Part shown: piece after piece, positions 1 through 8,348 of the stretch
How the letters are laid out: every line of letters starts with the position of its first letter
Numbering within the stretch: position 1 is the stretch's first letter
Assembly: GCA_013334655.1 (NCBI GenBank)
Contig: JAAXXD010000001.1
Coordinates: 23,705 to 78,848 of the forward strand
Direction of reading: 5' to 3'
Length of the DNA: 55,144 nt
From: Chlorobaculum sp.
GTDB lineage: Bacteria; Bacteroidota; Chlorobiia; Chlorobiales; Chlorobiaceae
The notes under the pieces: generated by a model
Database searches by the model: none
The model's input: the letters and a program-made list of their open reading frames with translations, nothing else
Told to the model about the DNA's origin: nothing
Position numbers and translations under genes: made by a program

Positions 1-544
1 ATACCGTCAGGTTCGCCGCCGTGTTCGTGGCAAGGTCGTAGCTCTCGACCGGCGTACCCGATACTGATCCCTTGTACACCTTGATCAGACCCGTGGTGCC
101 CTTCTGGATGTTCTCGCTGAAAGTCAGTACGATGTTGCTTGCAACGGCAACTCCTGTCGCGGTGTCCGCCGGACTGAAAGTGCTGACCGTCGGCGCGGTC
201 GTGTCCACCGTCGCGAAGTGGTAGGTGGTCGTTCCGGTATAGCTGTTTCCAGCCGCGTCCTTGATCGCTCCTGAATCGATGGTCACGTAATAGGTCGAGC
301 CGTCCGGCGTGAGATTGGCCGTCGGATTGATCGTCAGCGTGCTGCCCGATACCGTCAGGTTCGCCGCCGTGTTCGTGGCAAGGTCGTAGCTCTCGACCGG
401 CGTACCCGATACTGATCCCTTGTACACCTTGATCAGACCCGTGGTGCCCTTCTGGATGTTCTCGCTGAAAGTCAGCACGATGTTGCTTGCAACGGCAACT
501 CCTGTCGCGGTGTCCGCCGGGCTGAAAGTGCTGACCGTCGGCGC
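1..544. repeat. Tandem 348-bp repeat inside the Ig-domain gene
   Basis: Bases 1-196 recur at 349-544 with about two mismatches (for example T129 versus C477), a period of 348 bp or 116 codons. The sequence between the copies (197-348) is not repeated at this identity in the window. Near-identity at DNA level implies recent duplication or gene conversion, so the gene is probably longer and repeat-variable to the left. Confidence 0.9.
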
Positions 545-1204
545 GATGGTGTCACCGGTCGTGAACGAGTAGGTGCCACCGGCATAGGCGTTCGAGGCAA
601 GATCTGTCACGGAGCCTGACGCCATGGTCAAGTAATAGCTGGTGCTGCTCTTGAGCGTTGGCGTCGGATCGATGGTCAGTATCGAACCACTAACCGTAGC
701 GGCAACCGCAATAGCCGTGCCGGTTGCAGAACCTTCGTGAAGCACAATATTGGCACTATTGGCGATCTGGACGGATTCGCTGAATGTGACGGAGATATTA
801 GACGATTCGACCACGGCAGTCGCCGCATTGGCTGGAGTTACACTTGAAACCGTCGGAGGAGTCGTGTCGGCAGGGCCATAGGTCAGATAAACCGTTCCTC
901 CGCTCAGCTTCAATGTCTCCACGCTGGTGAAGTTCATGGTAAAAGAACCGCCTTTCGAGCTCGCACCTGTTACGACCGCGGTGCCTGTAACGTTGTAGGT
1001 GGTGCCTGCGACAAGAGTGACTCCATTCAGTTGGAAGTTCCCAATGGGAAACCTGTCCTGGTAACCAATGCCCGTGGCCGAGTCCGCAAAATTGAAGGTA
1101 TCGGTTCCCGCAAGGCCGTCAACGGTATAGGTACCGCCTGTGCCTGCCGGCTGGGATTTAAAGTAGAGCGTGTCATTTCCTGTAGTTCCCGTGTACGTCG
1201 GCAT
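1..1204 (-). CDS. Large exported protein with repeated bacterial Ig-like (SbsA-type) domains, 5' part only
   Basis: The reading frame opens with ATG at 1204 and stays open to the left edge (about 401 codons), so the C-terminal part is missing. There is no N-terminal signal peptide. The protein begins with a Gly/Asn/Asp-rich stretch (TGTTGNDTLYF) like RTX-type proteins, which fits type I secretion through a C-terminal signal outside the window. From about residue 120 there are Ig-like modules of 90-116 residues opening with D-T-x-A/P-P-T-V-S and followed by SFSENIQ-type strands (VTFSESVQ, LTFSENIQ), matching the SbsA Ig-like / Big_5 family. The last two modules visible are nearly identical. 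Likely role: cell-surface adhesion or sheath protein; that is inference. Start choice: it is the first ATG before an AT-rich leader, although the ribosome site is weak (AAAGAA). Confidence 0.75.
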   Translation of the reverse strand, partial: MPTYTGTTGNDTLYFKSQPAGTGGTYTVDGLAGTDTFNFADSATGIGYQDRFPIGNFQLNGVTLVAGTTYNVTGTAVVTGASSKGGSFTMNFTSVETLKLSGGTVYLTYGPADTTPPTVSSVTPANAATAVVESSNISVTFSESVQIANSANIVLHEGSATGTAIAVAATVSGSILTIDPTPTLKSSTSYYLTMASGSVTDLASNAYAGGTYSFTTGDTIAPTVSTFSPADTATGVAVASNIVLTFSENIQKGTTGLIKVYKGSVSGTPVESYDLATNTAANLTVSGSTLTINPTANLTPDGSTYYVTIDSGAIKDAAGNSYTGTTTYHFATVDTTAPTVSTFSPADTATGVAVASNIVLTFSENIQKGTTGLIKVYKGSVSGTPVESYDLATNTAANLTV

Positions 1205-1381
1205 AATAATTTCTTTTTTAGTTCGGAATAGTTTCTTATTGCTAAATCAGTTATTAGCTATCTCCTTACTCGTTGCTCTTGCAAGCAAAAAAACGCCTGA
1301 CAAAACAAGGCCTCGCCTGAGCGATACGCTGATGATTGTTTTATTTGAATTATTATTTTGGCCGGTTCTTTATGCCGGGCG

Positions 1382-2269
1382 TCAGTTTTTGTGATGTAAT
1401 TTTCCCTTCAGGTCAATGGCCAGAAAATTCATACCTGATGTATCAAGAAAATCAAGGCCGACATCCTCTTTCAGCATGGCGATTGTTGCGCAACTACCTG
1501 CGCCAAGCGCCGTCGGTGCCGCAACGGTGACTGATTGCCATGCGCTCACCGGATATCCGGTTTTCGGGTTGATAATGTGACAGTATCGCTTTCCATCAAG
1601 ATCAAAATATCGTTCGTAATCTCCACTTGTTGCCATCGCGCCACAGTAAACGGGGATCGTGGAAATCACTGCATCCTTTTGTCGAGGGTGTCTGACAATC
1701 ATCGTCCAGGGTTCGTCTCCCGGTTTCGGGCCGACTACTTTTATATCCCCCGACATGTTCACATAACCGTGCCGGATACCACTCTCGTAAAGAAGCCTTG
1801 CAACATGGTCAGCCGCGTACTCCTTTACCATTCCTCCAAGATCTATCTGCATACCTGAGATAGGCAGGCGAAAAGCATGAGCCTTCCATTCCACCTTTTT
1901 CCATCCTGTCAGATCGAGTAAAGGAGCAATCATTTCATAGGCAGGCACCTCGCTTTTAGAGAAATCCCATGCTTTACGAAGCACCCCCGAAGTTATATCG
2001 AACAACCCTCCGCTCTTTTCAAAAAGGGTATCGGCGTACTGTATGAGAAAAAGCGTCTCGTCGTCGCACGCCACCGCCTCGTTGCCGGCTGCGGCGTTGA
2101 TACGTGAAACAATGCTTTCCGGCAGATAACGCGAATACTTGCATTCAAGTCTCCTGACCTCGCCGATCGCCTTTTCAGCAAGAGCGATGGCTTCATTTTT
2201 CGAGGAACAGTAGAAAAGAATTTCACATGCACACCCCATGGCCTGAAAGCCGAAATGAGCAGTATCCAT
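1382..2269 (-). CDS. apbE: FAD:protein FMN transferase, ApbE family
   Basis: ApbE moves FMN from FAD onto a Ser/Thr of acceptor proteins in a Mg-dependent reaction. Family motifs are visible: FQAMGCACEI near the N-terminus, IDLGGMVKEYAAD in the middle and HIINPKTGYPVS toward the C-terminus, with a total of about 295 residues. I place the start at ATG 2269 because AAAGGAG lies 12 bases upstream. A GTG at 2344 would add 25 residues but has no ribosome site. Neither version has a signal peptide or lipobox, unlike many ApbE proteins, so the cellular site of the enzyme is uncertain. It is the last gene of a same-strand trio after a DUF4266 lipoprotein and a DUF3570 barrel. The barrel carries two ApbE-type acceptor motifs, which suggests it is the substrate. 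Confidence 0.9.
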   Translation of the reverse strand: MDTAHFGFQAMGCACEILFYCSSKNEAIALAEKAIGEVRRLECKYSRYLPESIVSRINAAAGNEAVACDDETLFLIQYADTLFEKSGGLFDITSGVLRKAWDFSKSEVPAYEMIAPLLDLTGWKKVEWKAHAFRLPISGMQIDLGGMVKEYAADHVARLLYESGIRHGYVNMSGDIKVVGPKPGDEPWTMIVRHPRQKDAVISTIPVYCGAMATSGDYERYFDLDGKRYCHIINPKTGYPVSAWQSVTVAAPTALGAGSCATIAMLKEDVGLDFLDTSGMNFLAIDLKGKLHHKN

Positions 2270-2380
2270 AACTGGTTTTAGCTCCTTTATTTTCACTTCA
2301 GCCGTCACCTGCCTCAAAAACCGCTTGCCGTCGAGCGCTGACACAGATCGGCAAGCAATTCGTGAAAAGGGATGCGGAAA

Positions 2381-3556
2381 CTAAAACTCCCTCGAAATCC
2401 CGATCTGGAGGAAGTCCGCGCTGAATTTAGCTAAAGCCGGATCGGGATTGCCGCTCATCGCCCAATTGCCACGCTGAACATAGTGATCGACTCTGAAATC
2501 AATAGTCCAGTCTGTCAGGAACCGTTTTTCCACCTTGACTCCGAAGGTCAGTGCACCGAAAGCCGAAAGTCTCGAATCTTCAGAATAATAGAGCGCATCC
2601 GCAGGATGTTCGGTAGGCTCTTCCAGAGTCAGCAACTCATTAGGTCCGACAGGTACGTAAAAATTTGCCTCGGTCTGAGAGTAGTACCTCACGGATGGCG
2701 TTACGGTAACATGGTACGGAAGCGGCTGCGCATAATCCGCGCTGAACGTATGGGAACGAATGCCAAATGTATCAGTATAGTAGCGATAGCTCAGATGCGT
2801 TGTCGATTCTGGACCTTCGAAATAGTGGTTCCATCTGCCCATCAGGGTAGTAAAATTGCGCTTCTCGGGCCGCTTATCCTCAGTCTTATACGGATCGGTG
2901 AAGTAACCGTGCCCGATCGAGCGGCCAAGATTTATCTGAACAATGTCATTTTTGGACATCACCTGGGTGACGCCGAGCATATAGGCGTTGATGTGTTTCC
3001 TGCCATGTATTTCAGGCTTCCCGGTGGCTGTAATGGTATCAGTGGTGACGCTTGTTCCGAGCGTGAATGTGGTGTTTTTACTTGGCGTGGCGTAGCTTCC
3101 CTGCAGCGAGACGCTCCTCGAAATGTAATCGTTCTCCTGAGAGTAGCTTGTACCGGCTGTTATACTCCCCTGCCCGAAGTACCTGGTGACCCCCGCATCG
3201 ATGGCATGTCGGAAATCCTTCATTTTCGACGCGCCGGACACTCCATCAATAAGACGGCGGTGAAAAGTGTGAAAGTGAGGGGAGGCGCCAGAGACTTCAT
3301 CGTAGGTGCCGGTGACATCGAACGCCCACTTTCCAGCAATGGGTGCCATAGCCCGCACCGAATAGGCATTGACGCCTATCCTGTCCATGGAAGGATCTTT
3401 CTGTTGGTCCTCGTACTTCAGATACTTGAAAGCGACGATGCCTTTTTCAGGTGCGGCATCGGCCATTGCCGGACGGGCGGAGGGCAGGAGCATGGCTGCC
3501 GCTGTCAGCGCGGCACCGATAACCCTGGTGTTTTTCACGGAAGAAACTTTTTTCAT
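2381..3556 (-). CDS. DUF3570 outer-membrane beta-barrel protein with two possible flavinylation motifs
   Basis: The 391-residue product has a clear signal peptide (basic MKKVSSVKNTR, then a hydrophobic Ala/Leu stretch, cleavage near A32). The rest is alternating polar/aromatic strands ending in a terminal Phe (GISREF), as expected of an outer-membrane barrel. I recognise it as DUF3570. Residues 86-92 (DEVSGAS) and 104-110 (DGVSGAS) both match the D-x-x-S/T-G-A-S/T sequence that ApbE modifies with FMN in NqrC and RnfG. The apbE gene lies 111 bp downstream of the stop and the DUF4266 gene 33 bp upstream, all on one strand. The inference is a flavin-bearing outer-membrane redox protein. The barrel call is firm; the modification is unproven. 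Confidence 0.85.
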   Translation of the reverse strand: MKKVSSVKNTRVIGAALTAAAMLLPSARPAMADAAPEKGIVAFKYLKYEDQQKDPSMDRIGVNAYSVRAMAPIAGKWAFDVTGTYDEVSGASPHFHTFHRRLIDGVSGASKMKDFRHAIDAGVTRYFGQGSITAGTSYSQENDYISRSVSLQGSYATPSKNTTFTLGTSVTTDTITATGKPEIHGRKHINAYMLGVTQVMSKNDIVQINLGRSIGHGYFTDPYKTEDKRPEKRNFTTLMGRWNHYFEGPESTTHLSYRYYTDTFGIRSHTFSADYAQPLPYHVTVTPSVRYYSQTEANFYVPVGPNELLTLEEPTEHPADALYYSEDSRLSAFGALTFGVKVEKRFLTDWTIDFRVDHYVQRGNWAMSGNPDPALAKFSADFLQIGISREF

Positions 3557-3589
3557 AGCTGTATCCTGATGATTTGAGGGTTATCCTTT

Positions 3590-3820
3590 TTAATTGCAAC
3601 CGCAACCGCCGCCGCCTACGCCCGCGCCGCCGGAGGATGCCTCCTTGCTGCTGTAGATGTGCTCGGTGTAGCCCGTGTCGAGCCGGTCACCTTCAAAAGT
3701 CATTTCCGGCTTTGCCAGGTTCTGCTTTTCCCAGGGCTGCACCGTAGCGCAACCGGACAACGCCGCCAGTCCGGCGAGGCCCCAACATGCCGAGATAGCT
3801 CGAGTAACAATACGATTCAT
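3590..3820 (-). CDS. DUF4266 small lipoprotein
   Basis: The 76-residue product has a lipoprotein signal: hydrophobic GLAGLAAL followed by the lipobox LSGC, with the lipidated Cys at 24. The mature part is short and contains TVQPWEKQNLAKPEM, typical of DUF4266, and ends in a glycine-rich tail GVGGGGCGCN. It is the first gene of the DUF4266-DUF3570-apbE set and probably anchors to a membrane leaflet in the periplasm, working with the barrel downstream. The function is unknown. The two terminal cysteines spaced CGC could bind a metal or be modified, which is speculation. Confidence 0.85.
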   Translation of the reverse strand: MNRIVTRAISACWGLAGLAALSGCATVQPWEKQNLAKPEMTFEGDRLDTGYTEHIYSSKEASSGGAGVGGGGCGCN

Positions 3821-4224
3821 GATCTTGCCTCCTGAATGGCTTGGTTGTCTGTAAAAAATCCTGCTGCCGTCATAACTCTCCCCCTAACTCTTTTTTCAAC
3901 AATCACATAATGGTATAAGGGCTATCGTAATGGCGTTAACAATCGTGAAGTGGAGAGCACAAAAAAAACCGCCTTGAGATGGAAGCTTTTCTGAGCTTGT
4001 GCGCCAAGGCAGAGACGTAATTGTCGAGGCTCGCAAATCGCGGCAATCGACCGAACGGCGGTGTTGAAGGAGAAAGAATAGCGTAATCAGCAAAGAGAAG
4101 AACCCGTTTACTCAAACAACCTTTCAACAACCTATATATAATAGGAAAAAATAAGTTAATAAACTCTTAACAATTTCTTAAAAATAACTTAAAATATATT
4201 AATACAGGCTGACCGATGGCAAAA
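3821..4224. other. Intergenic region, no gene supported
   Basis: This is the 5' region of the DUF4266 operon. It becomes strongly AT-rich from about 4120 to 4200, up to the end of the IS element. Short open frames of about 64 codons overlap each other here but show no family likeness or ribosome site, so I do not call them. Confidence 0.5.
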
Positions 4225-4286
4225 TGAAGTGGACCCCTGCCGTCAGACAAAATCGGGTCGAGTTTAAGCTCGTAACTCCCTGTTGT

Positions 4287-5180
4287 TCATGAAGCCGATT
4301 GATGCTGCGCTGTAACCTCTGACAACCCATCAGAGGATTGCTTTTGAGAGAACTTGTCAACGATGCACGCACCGCCGCCCGTTGCGCTTGCGTACACCTC
4401 GTCCGGGGTTTTGCAGCCCAGCGACTGATGCGGCCGCTCCGTATTGTACAAGCGGAAGTACTCAACCAACCCCTGCTTCAATTCCACCAGCGTTCCGTAG
4501 CCTTTCAGGGAGAGGTCTTCATGCTTGACGCTCCTCCAGAGCCGTTCGACAAAAATGTTGTCCAGCGCCCTGCCGCGACCGTCCATGCTGATGCGAAGCG
4601 TCGGATACTTCATGAGCGCCCGGATAAATACATCACTGGTGAGTTGCGCACCCTGATCGCTGTTGAAGATTTCCGGTACGCCATACTTCCGGAGCGCCTC
4701 TTCAAGACATTCCACGCAAAAACTGCTCTCCATCGAGTTCGACAGCCGCCACGCCAGCGCCTTGCGTGAGTACCAGTCGATGATCGCCGTCAGGTACATG
4801 AACCCTCTCCCGGAAGCCGGCACCAGGTGATATCCGTTGACCAGACCTGATTCGGCCTGGTGACGCTAACTCCTCGCAAGAGATAAGGATAGACCTCATG
4901 CTCAGGATGCGGCTTGCTGGTGTTTGGCCCCGGAGCCATGCCCAGCAGCCCCAACCGCCTCATCAAACGCTGCACCCGTTTCCGGTTGACAACATACCCT
5001 TTTTTCAGAAGAATCTGCCGCATACGTCGGCTGCCGTAAAAAGGATGGAGTACGTACTTCTCGTCGATCAGACGCATCAGCAGCAGGTCATCGTCACTGG
5101 GCGAATACGGCCCTGGCTTGACGTAATAACTCGCGTGACTGACATCGATCAGTTGGCATTACGTCGAGACCGGCAACGGC
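4287..5180 (-). pseudogene. IS3-family transposase OrfB, disrupted
   Basis: The integrase-like protein can be pieced together from CQLIDVSHASYYVKP near 5155, through GSRRMRQILLKKGYVVNRKRV, to WSTDITW, FNSDQGAQLTS and NIFVERLW, which hold the DDE residues. It ends after FRLYNTERPHQSLG. Two lesions break it. A TAA (complement of 5159-5161) lies where the family has an Arg/Gln pair just before CQL, and a frameshift near 4810-4822 separates DITWCRLP from GRGFMYLTAIIDW. The catalytic residues are preserved but spread over two frames. Confidence 0.85.
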
Positions 5181-5504
5181 TCATCGCCGCTGATCCAGCT
5201 TTTCCGCAGCTTCACAGGTAAGGCCCAACTTTTTTTTGAGCCAATCCAATTGAACCTTGAACCGACCGATTTCGGTGTAGAGCTTTTCAGGATCCGACGA
5301 CGGATCGACTGGTTTCGGCCCGCGCTTCGTATCGAAAATTCCGGGAGCGTTGTCGAGCAGTTCCCGTTTCCAAAGGCCGACCTGGGACGGGTGTACCCCG
5401 AATTCATTGCCGATTTCGTTCAGTGTTTTGTCGCTCCGTATTGCCTCCAGCGCTACCTTGGCCTTGAACTGTGCGGTAAACTTGTTGCGTTTCTTCTCGC
5501 TCAT
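5181..5504 (-). CDS. IS3-family transposase OrfA
   Basis: A 107-residue helix-turn-helix protein. The N-terminus KRNKFTAQFKAKVALEAI and the following NEFGVHPSQVGLWKREL are typical of IS3-group OrfA, and a leucine/lysine-rich coiled segment follows. The run of eight A residues at codons LKKK (complement of 5230-5237) is the usual slippery site for the -1 frameshift that makes OrfAB. orfA itself looks intact. Confidence 0.9.
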   Translation of the reverse strand: MSEKKRNKFTAQFKAKVALEAIRSDKTLNEIGNEFGVHPSQVGLWKRELLDNAPGIFDTKRGPKPVDPSSDPEKLYTEIGRFKVQLDWLKKKLGLTCEAAEKLDQRR

Positions 5505-5596
5505 AACTTGACCCTCTTTTCGGGCAAGTTACCACCTTAATCCGCTGTCCGAAAATCGGGGGCCACTATAGTATATCTGCGTGATCTGGTAATGCC

Positions 5597-6682
5597 TTAC
5601 GGCACGATGTACAGGTGATCGTAGTGGATAACCGGTTTGTGGCCCTTCTGGCCCATCGTGGTGTGAGCTTTTTCGGCGCTGCATGAGGCCATTCCGTAGC
5701 CGATGACTTTGCCGTCTGACGAGCAGATGCGGATGACGTCGCCGCGCTGGAAGCTGCCCTCGACGCCGGTGATGCCGACGGGCAAAAGACTCGTGGCTCG
5801 CTCGCCGGAGGTGAGGGCGTCGATGGCACCCTGGTTGATGATGACCGCGCCCTTTTCGAGTCCTTCGCTGAGGGCAATCCAGCGCTTGCGGCTGTGCTCC
5901 GGTTTCTGGGCGATGAATTTCGTGCCGGTTTTGCCGCCGTGCACAATGGTCTGGAGGATGCCGGGGGTGGTGCCGTTGGCGATATGCACGGTGATGCCGA
6001 GACGCGAAAGCTTGTGGGCGATGGTGCACTTGGTGAGCATTCCGCCGCGCCCGAACTCCGATTTGCCTGGCCGGATGTACTGGCTGAAGTTCTTCGAGCC
6101 GGGGTCGATCTCTTCGATCACCGGGTGGCCTTCCGTCTGCATGTCGAACAGGCCGTCCACGTTCGAGAGGATGATGTGGCCGTCAACCTGAAGCATCGAG
6201 GCGATGAGGCCCGAAAGTTCGTCGTTGTCGGTGAACATCAGTTCCGTCACCGCCACGGCGTCGTTCTCGTTGACGATGGGCACGATCTTCTGCTGGAGCA
6301 GCGCCTCGAAGCAGGTGCGCATGTTGAGGTAGTGCTGCCGGTCGCGGAAGTCCCCCTTGGTGACGAGAAGCTGCGCGCCGGTCATGCCGTGCTTTTCGAA
6401 GCGGTCGTTGTAGGCGTTGATGAGCCGGATCTGCCCGGTGGCGGCGAGCACCTGGCGCGTCTCGACCGGCGTCAGGTTGCCAGCGAGCGACACGATGCCG
6501 CGCCCCGCGCCGACCGCGCCCGAGGTGACGAGAATGACCTCGACGCCGCTCGCCATAAGCGCGGCGATTTGCGCGGTCAGGCTGTCGAGAATCGCCGGAT
6601 CGAGTTTGCCGTCGCGCCCCGTGATGACGTTGGTGCCGACTTTGACGACGATTCGCCTGTAAACCGGATGTTTGTGCGTCAT
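5597..6682 (-). CDS. proB: Glutamate 5-kinase
   Basis: Catalyses ATP-dependent phosphorylation of L-glutamate, the first step of proline synthesis, in the cytoplasm. The 361-residue protein starts with VVKVGTNVIT and VTSGAVGAGRG (ATP and glutamate site of the amino-acid kinase fold). NENDAVAV and FGRGGMLTK follow, and a C-terminal PUA domain occupies roughly residues 270-361 (GAIDALTSGERATSLLPVG). Length and motifs are normal. Its start lies 11 bp after the SMR gene's stop, so it probably shares the transcript of the Fur-like and SMR genes. The IS3 element begins 26 bp beyond its stop and does not damage it. Confidence 0.96.
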   Translation of the reverse strand: MTHKHPVYRRIVVKVGTNVITGRDGKLDPAILDSLTAQIAALMASGVEVILVTSGAVGAGRGIVSLAGNLTPVETRQVLAATGQIRLINAYNDRFEKHGMTGAQLLVTKGDFRDRQHYLNMRTCFEALLQQKIVPIVNENDAVAVTELMFTDNDELSGLIASMLQVDGHIILSNVDGLFDMQTEGHPVIEEIDPGSKNFSQYIRPGKSEFGRGGMLTKCTIAHKLSRLGITVHIANGTTPGILQTIVHGGKTGTKFIAQKPEHSRKRWIALSEGLEKGAVIINQGAIDALTSGERATSLLPVGITGVEGSFQRGDVIRICSSDGKVIGYGMASCSAEKAHTTMGQKGHKPVIHYDHLYIVP

Positions 6683-6693
6683 GCCTGTTCGCC

Positions 6694-7020
6694 TTACTTC
6701 ATGTGTTCCTGACTGAAATGCAACCCTGCGATGCCAGCGATGATCAGCAACAGGGATATCACCTTGATGACGTTCATCCCTTCACCGAACCAGAGCACGC
6801 CGATGGCCGTGATGAGCGCCGTGCCGAGCGCCGACCAGATGGCGTAGGCCATGCCGACCGGCATCACCCTGAGCGCAAGCGTGAGGAAGGTAAGGCTCAG
6901 CGCGTAAAAAACGAAAATCAAAACCGATGGCAGCGGTTTCGAGAAGCCCGCCGAGAGCTTCATGCTGGTCGTGCCGGAGACTTCGGCGACGATGGCGAGG
7001 ATAAGATAAAGCCAATGCAT
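6694..7020 (-). CDS. Small multidrug resistance (SMR/EmrE-type) exporter
   Basis: A 108-residue protein with four transmembrane helices. The key membrane glutamate is at position 13 (LILAIVAEVSGT), and the family motif GMAYAIWSALGTALI is present. SMR proteins work as dimers that exchange protons for cationic drugs, guanidinium or polyamines. I chose ATG 7020, since a longer upstream frame would overlap the regulator gene out of frame with no SMR homology. It lies 11 bp after the fur-like gene and 11 bp before proB. EmrE versus Gdx (SugE-type) specificity cannot be decided from sequence here. Confidence 0.93.
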   Translation of the reverse strand: MHWLYLILAIVAEVSGTTSMKLSAGFSKPLPSVLIFVFYALSLTFLTLALRVMPVGMAYAIWSALGTALITAIGVLWFGEGMNVIKVISLLLIIAGIAGLHFSQEHMK

Positions 7021-7031
7021 GGTCGGTGTTG

Positions 7032-7517
7032 TCACTCCTCCTGATTTTTTTGCGCCCGCAGGCGGCAAGCCTCCGCGTCGAGGCATTCGCCGAAGAGCTG
7101 AAGGCTGAAGTTGCCGAGCGAGTAGCCGCGCTCCGTGCAGAGCTTCTGCATCATGCCCGCGAGTTCGCCGCTCGTGGCTTCCGAGACCTGGCCGCACTTG
7201 AGGCAGATGATGTGCAGGTGGTTGGCCACGCCCCATGACTTTTCGTAGTGCGTATGCTTGTGGCCGAGATCGATCTTGGTGACGAGGTTGAACCTGAAGA
7301 GCAGGTCGAGGGTATGATAAACTGTAGCGCGGGAAATCCGCACCCCCTTTTCGCGCAGCCGGACAAAGATTTCGTCGGCGTCGAGGTGGGTGCTGGAGCG
7401 GTAAATCTCACGAAGAACGCTCAGTCGCTCCGGGGTGCAGCGCCGCCCCTCCTCCTTCATGAAGGATTTGAAGAGGTTTTCAACCTTTGCCGTTGTTTCG
7501 CCGCCTTTATTATTCAC
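7032..7517 (-). CDS. Fur-family transcriptional regulator
   Basis: The 161-residue protein has a winged-helix N-terminus (RCTPERLSVLREI, RISRATVYHTLDLL) and a dimerisation domain with the metal ligands HLHIICLKCGQ (Cys105, Cys108). The second structural-zinc cysteine pair is not a clear CxxC: only CLDAEAC is seen. It could be Fur, PerR or another member. HKHTHYE keeps the His/Glu site. It heads a tight three-gene set with an SMR exporter and proB. Regulation of that set by this protein is plausible but not shown. Confidence 0.9.
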   Translation of the reverse strand: MNNKGGETTAKVENLFKSFMKEEGRRCTPERLSVLREIYRSSTHLDADEIFVRLREKGVRISRATVYHTLDLLFRFNLVTKIDLGHKHTHYEKSWGVANHLHIICLKCGQVSEATSGELAGMMQKLCTERGYSLGNFSLQLFGECLDAEACRLRAQKNQEE

Positions 7518-7781
7518 CGTTGCGATTGCCAGTTAAGCTGTTTTCTTTGCTGCAATGTACCGTTTTTCCCTGAAATCCCTGCCGTCGCCGAGTGGGCGAG
7601 GGCTGGTCAACCGTACGAAAAACAGCTTGAAAATCGTACATTGCAGTTTTTCAGAAGCCGGTGGAAAGGGCAACTATCAGGAGTTCCGCAGAGTTCTTTA
7701 AAACGGACTGTTTTTGTCCACCACCGATTCAGCATGGCTGGCGCTTCAGTGCGTCGGCGCAATCCAGAAGAGAGAAGTTCA

Positions 7782-8345
7782 ATGATATTACCGATCAATA
7801 CCTACAGCGATCCGGTGCTCAGCCTGAAGGCGAAGCCCTTGAGAGGGGTCGATGCAACCATCGAGGCGCTGATCGCCGAGATGTTCGATACCATGTACAA
7901 AGCGCCCGGCATCGGTCTTGCCGCGCCGCAGGTGGGCCATTCGATCCGGCTGCTGGTCGTCGATGTTTCCACCATCGAGGAGTATGCCGATTTCAAGCCG
8001 ATGGTGGTGATCAATCCGCGCATCGTGGCTGTTCGGGGGCGCAACTCGATGGAGGAGGGGTGCCTGAGTCTGCCCGGCGTCGCCGGCGACGTGGTGCGCC
8101 CGTCGGCCCTCACCCTGCGCTACCGCGACGAGAAGTTCGAGGAGCATACCGCCGATTTCAGTGGTATGATGGCCCGCGTGTTGCAGCATGAAATCGACCA
8201 TCTCGACGGCACGCTTTTCGTCGACCGCATGGACAAGCGTGACCGGCGCAAAATCCAGAAGGAGCTGGACGCCATCGCCGATGGGCGCATGAAGGCCGAC
8301 TATCCGCTGGCCCGTCACGCCGAACGAGTCGCAGCGGAGGCCTGA
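7782..8345 (+). CDS. def: Peptide deformylase
   Basis: Removes the N-formyl group from nascent proteins with an active-site metal. All three signatures are present in a 187-residue protein: GIGLAAPQ (43-50), EGCLS with metal ligand Cys94, and QHEIDH (135-140) with His136, Glu137 and His140. The frame is open far upstream, but ATG 7782 gives the conserved start MILPI and is preceded by AGAGAAG. The fmt gene follows after 3 bp, the usual pairing of the enzymes that add and remove formyl groups. Confidence 0.96.
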   Translation: MILPINTYSDPVLSLKAKPLRGVDATIEALIAEMFDTMYKAPGIGLAAPQVGHSIRLLVVDVSTIEEYADFKPMVVINPRIVAVRGRNSMEEGCLSLPGVAGDVVRPSALTLRYRDEKFEEHTADFSGMMARVLQHEIDHLDGTLFVDRMDKRDRRKIQKELDAIADGRMKADYPLARHAERVAAEA

Positions 8346-8348
8346 CGG

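Larger units (their letters stand above)
4225..5570 (-). mobile_element. IS3-family insertion sequence, inactivated
   Basis: The element has the IS3 layout: a short orfA followed by an orfB with integrase-core motifs in the -1 frame. The imperfect ends are TGAAGTGGACCCC at 4225 and, read inward on the other strand, TATAGTGGCCCCC ending at 5570. I see no target duplication (aaaa on the left, gtat on the right), so the element is old or one end was rearranged. orfB carries a nonsense codon and a frameshift, so it cannot move on its own. It sits 26 bp downstream of the proB stop (5597). Confidence 0.85.

Noticed and set aside
3896-4130. Overlapping 64-65 codon frames on the minus strand
   Set aside because: Two different frames of equal quality, no ribosome site and no recognised family; probably chance.
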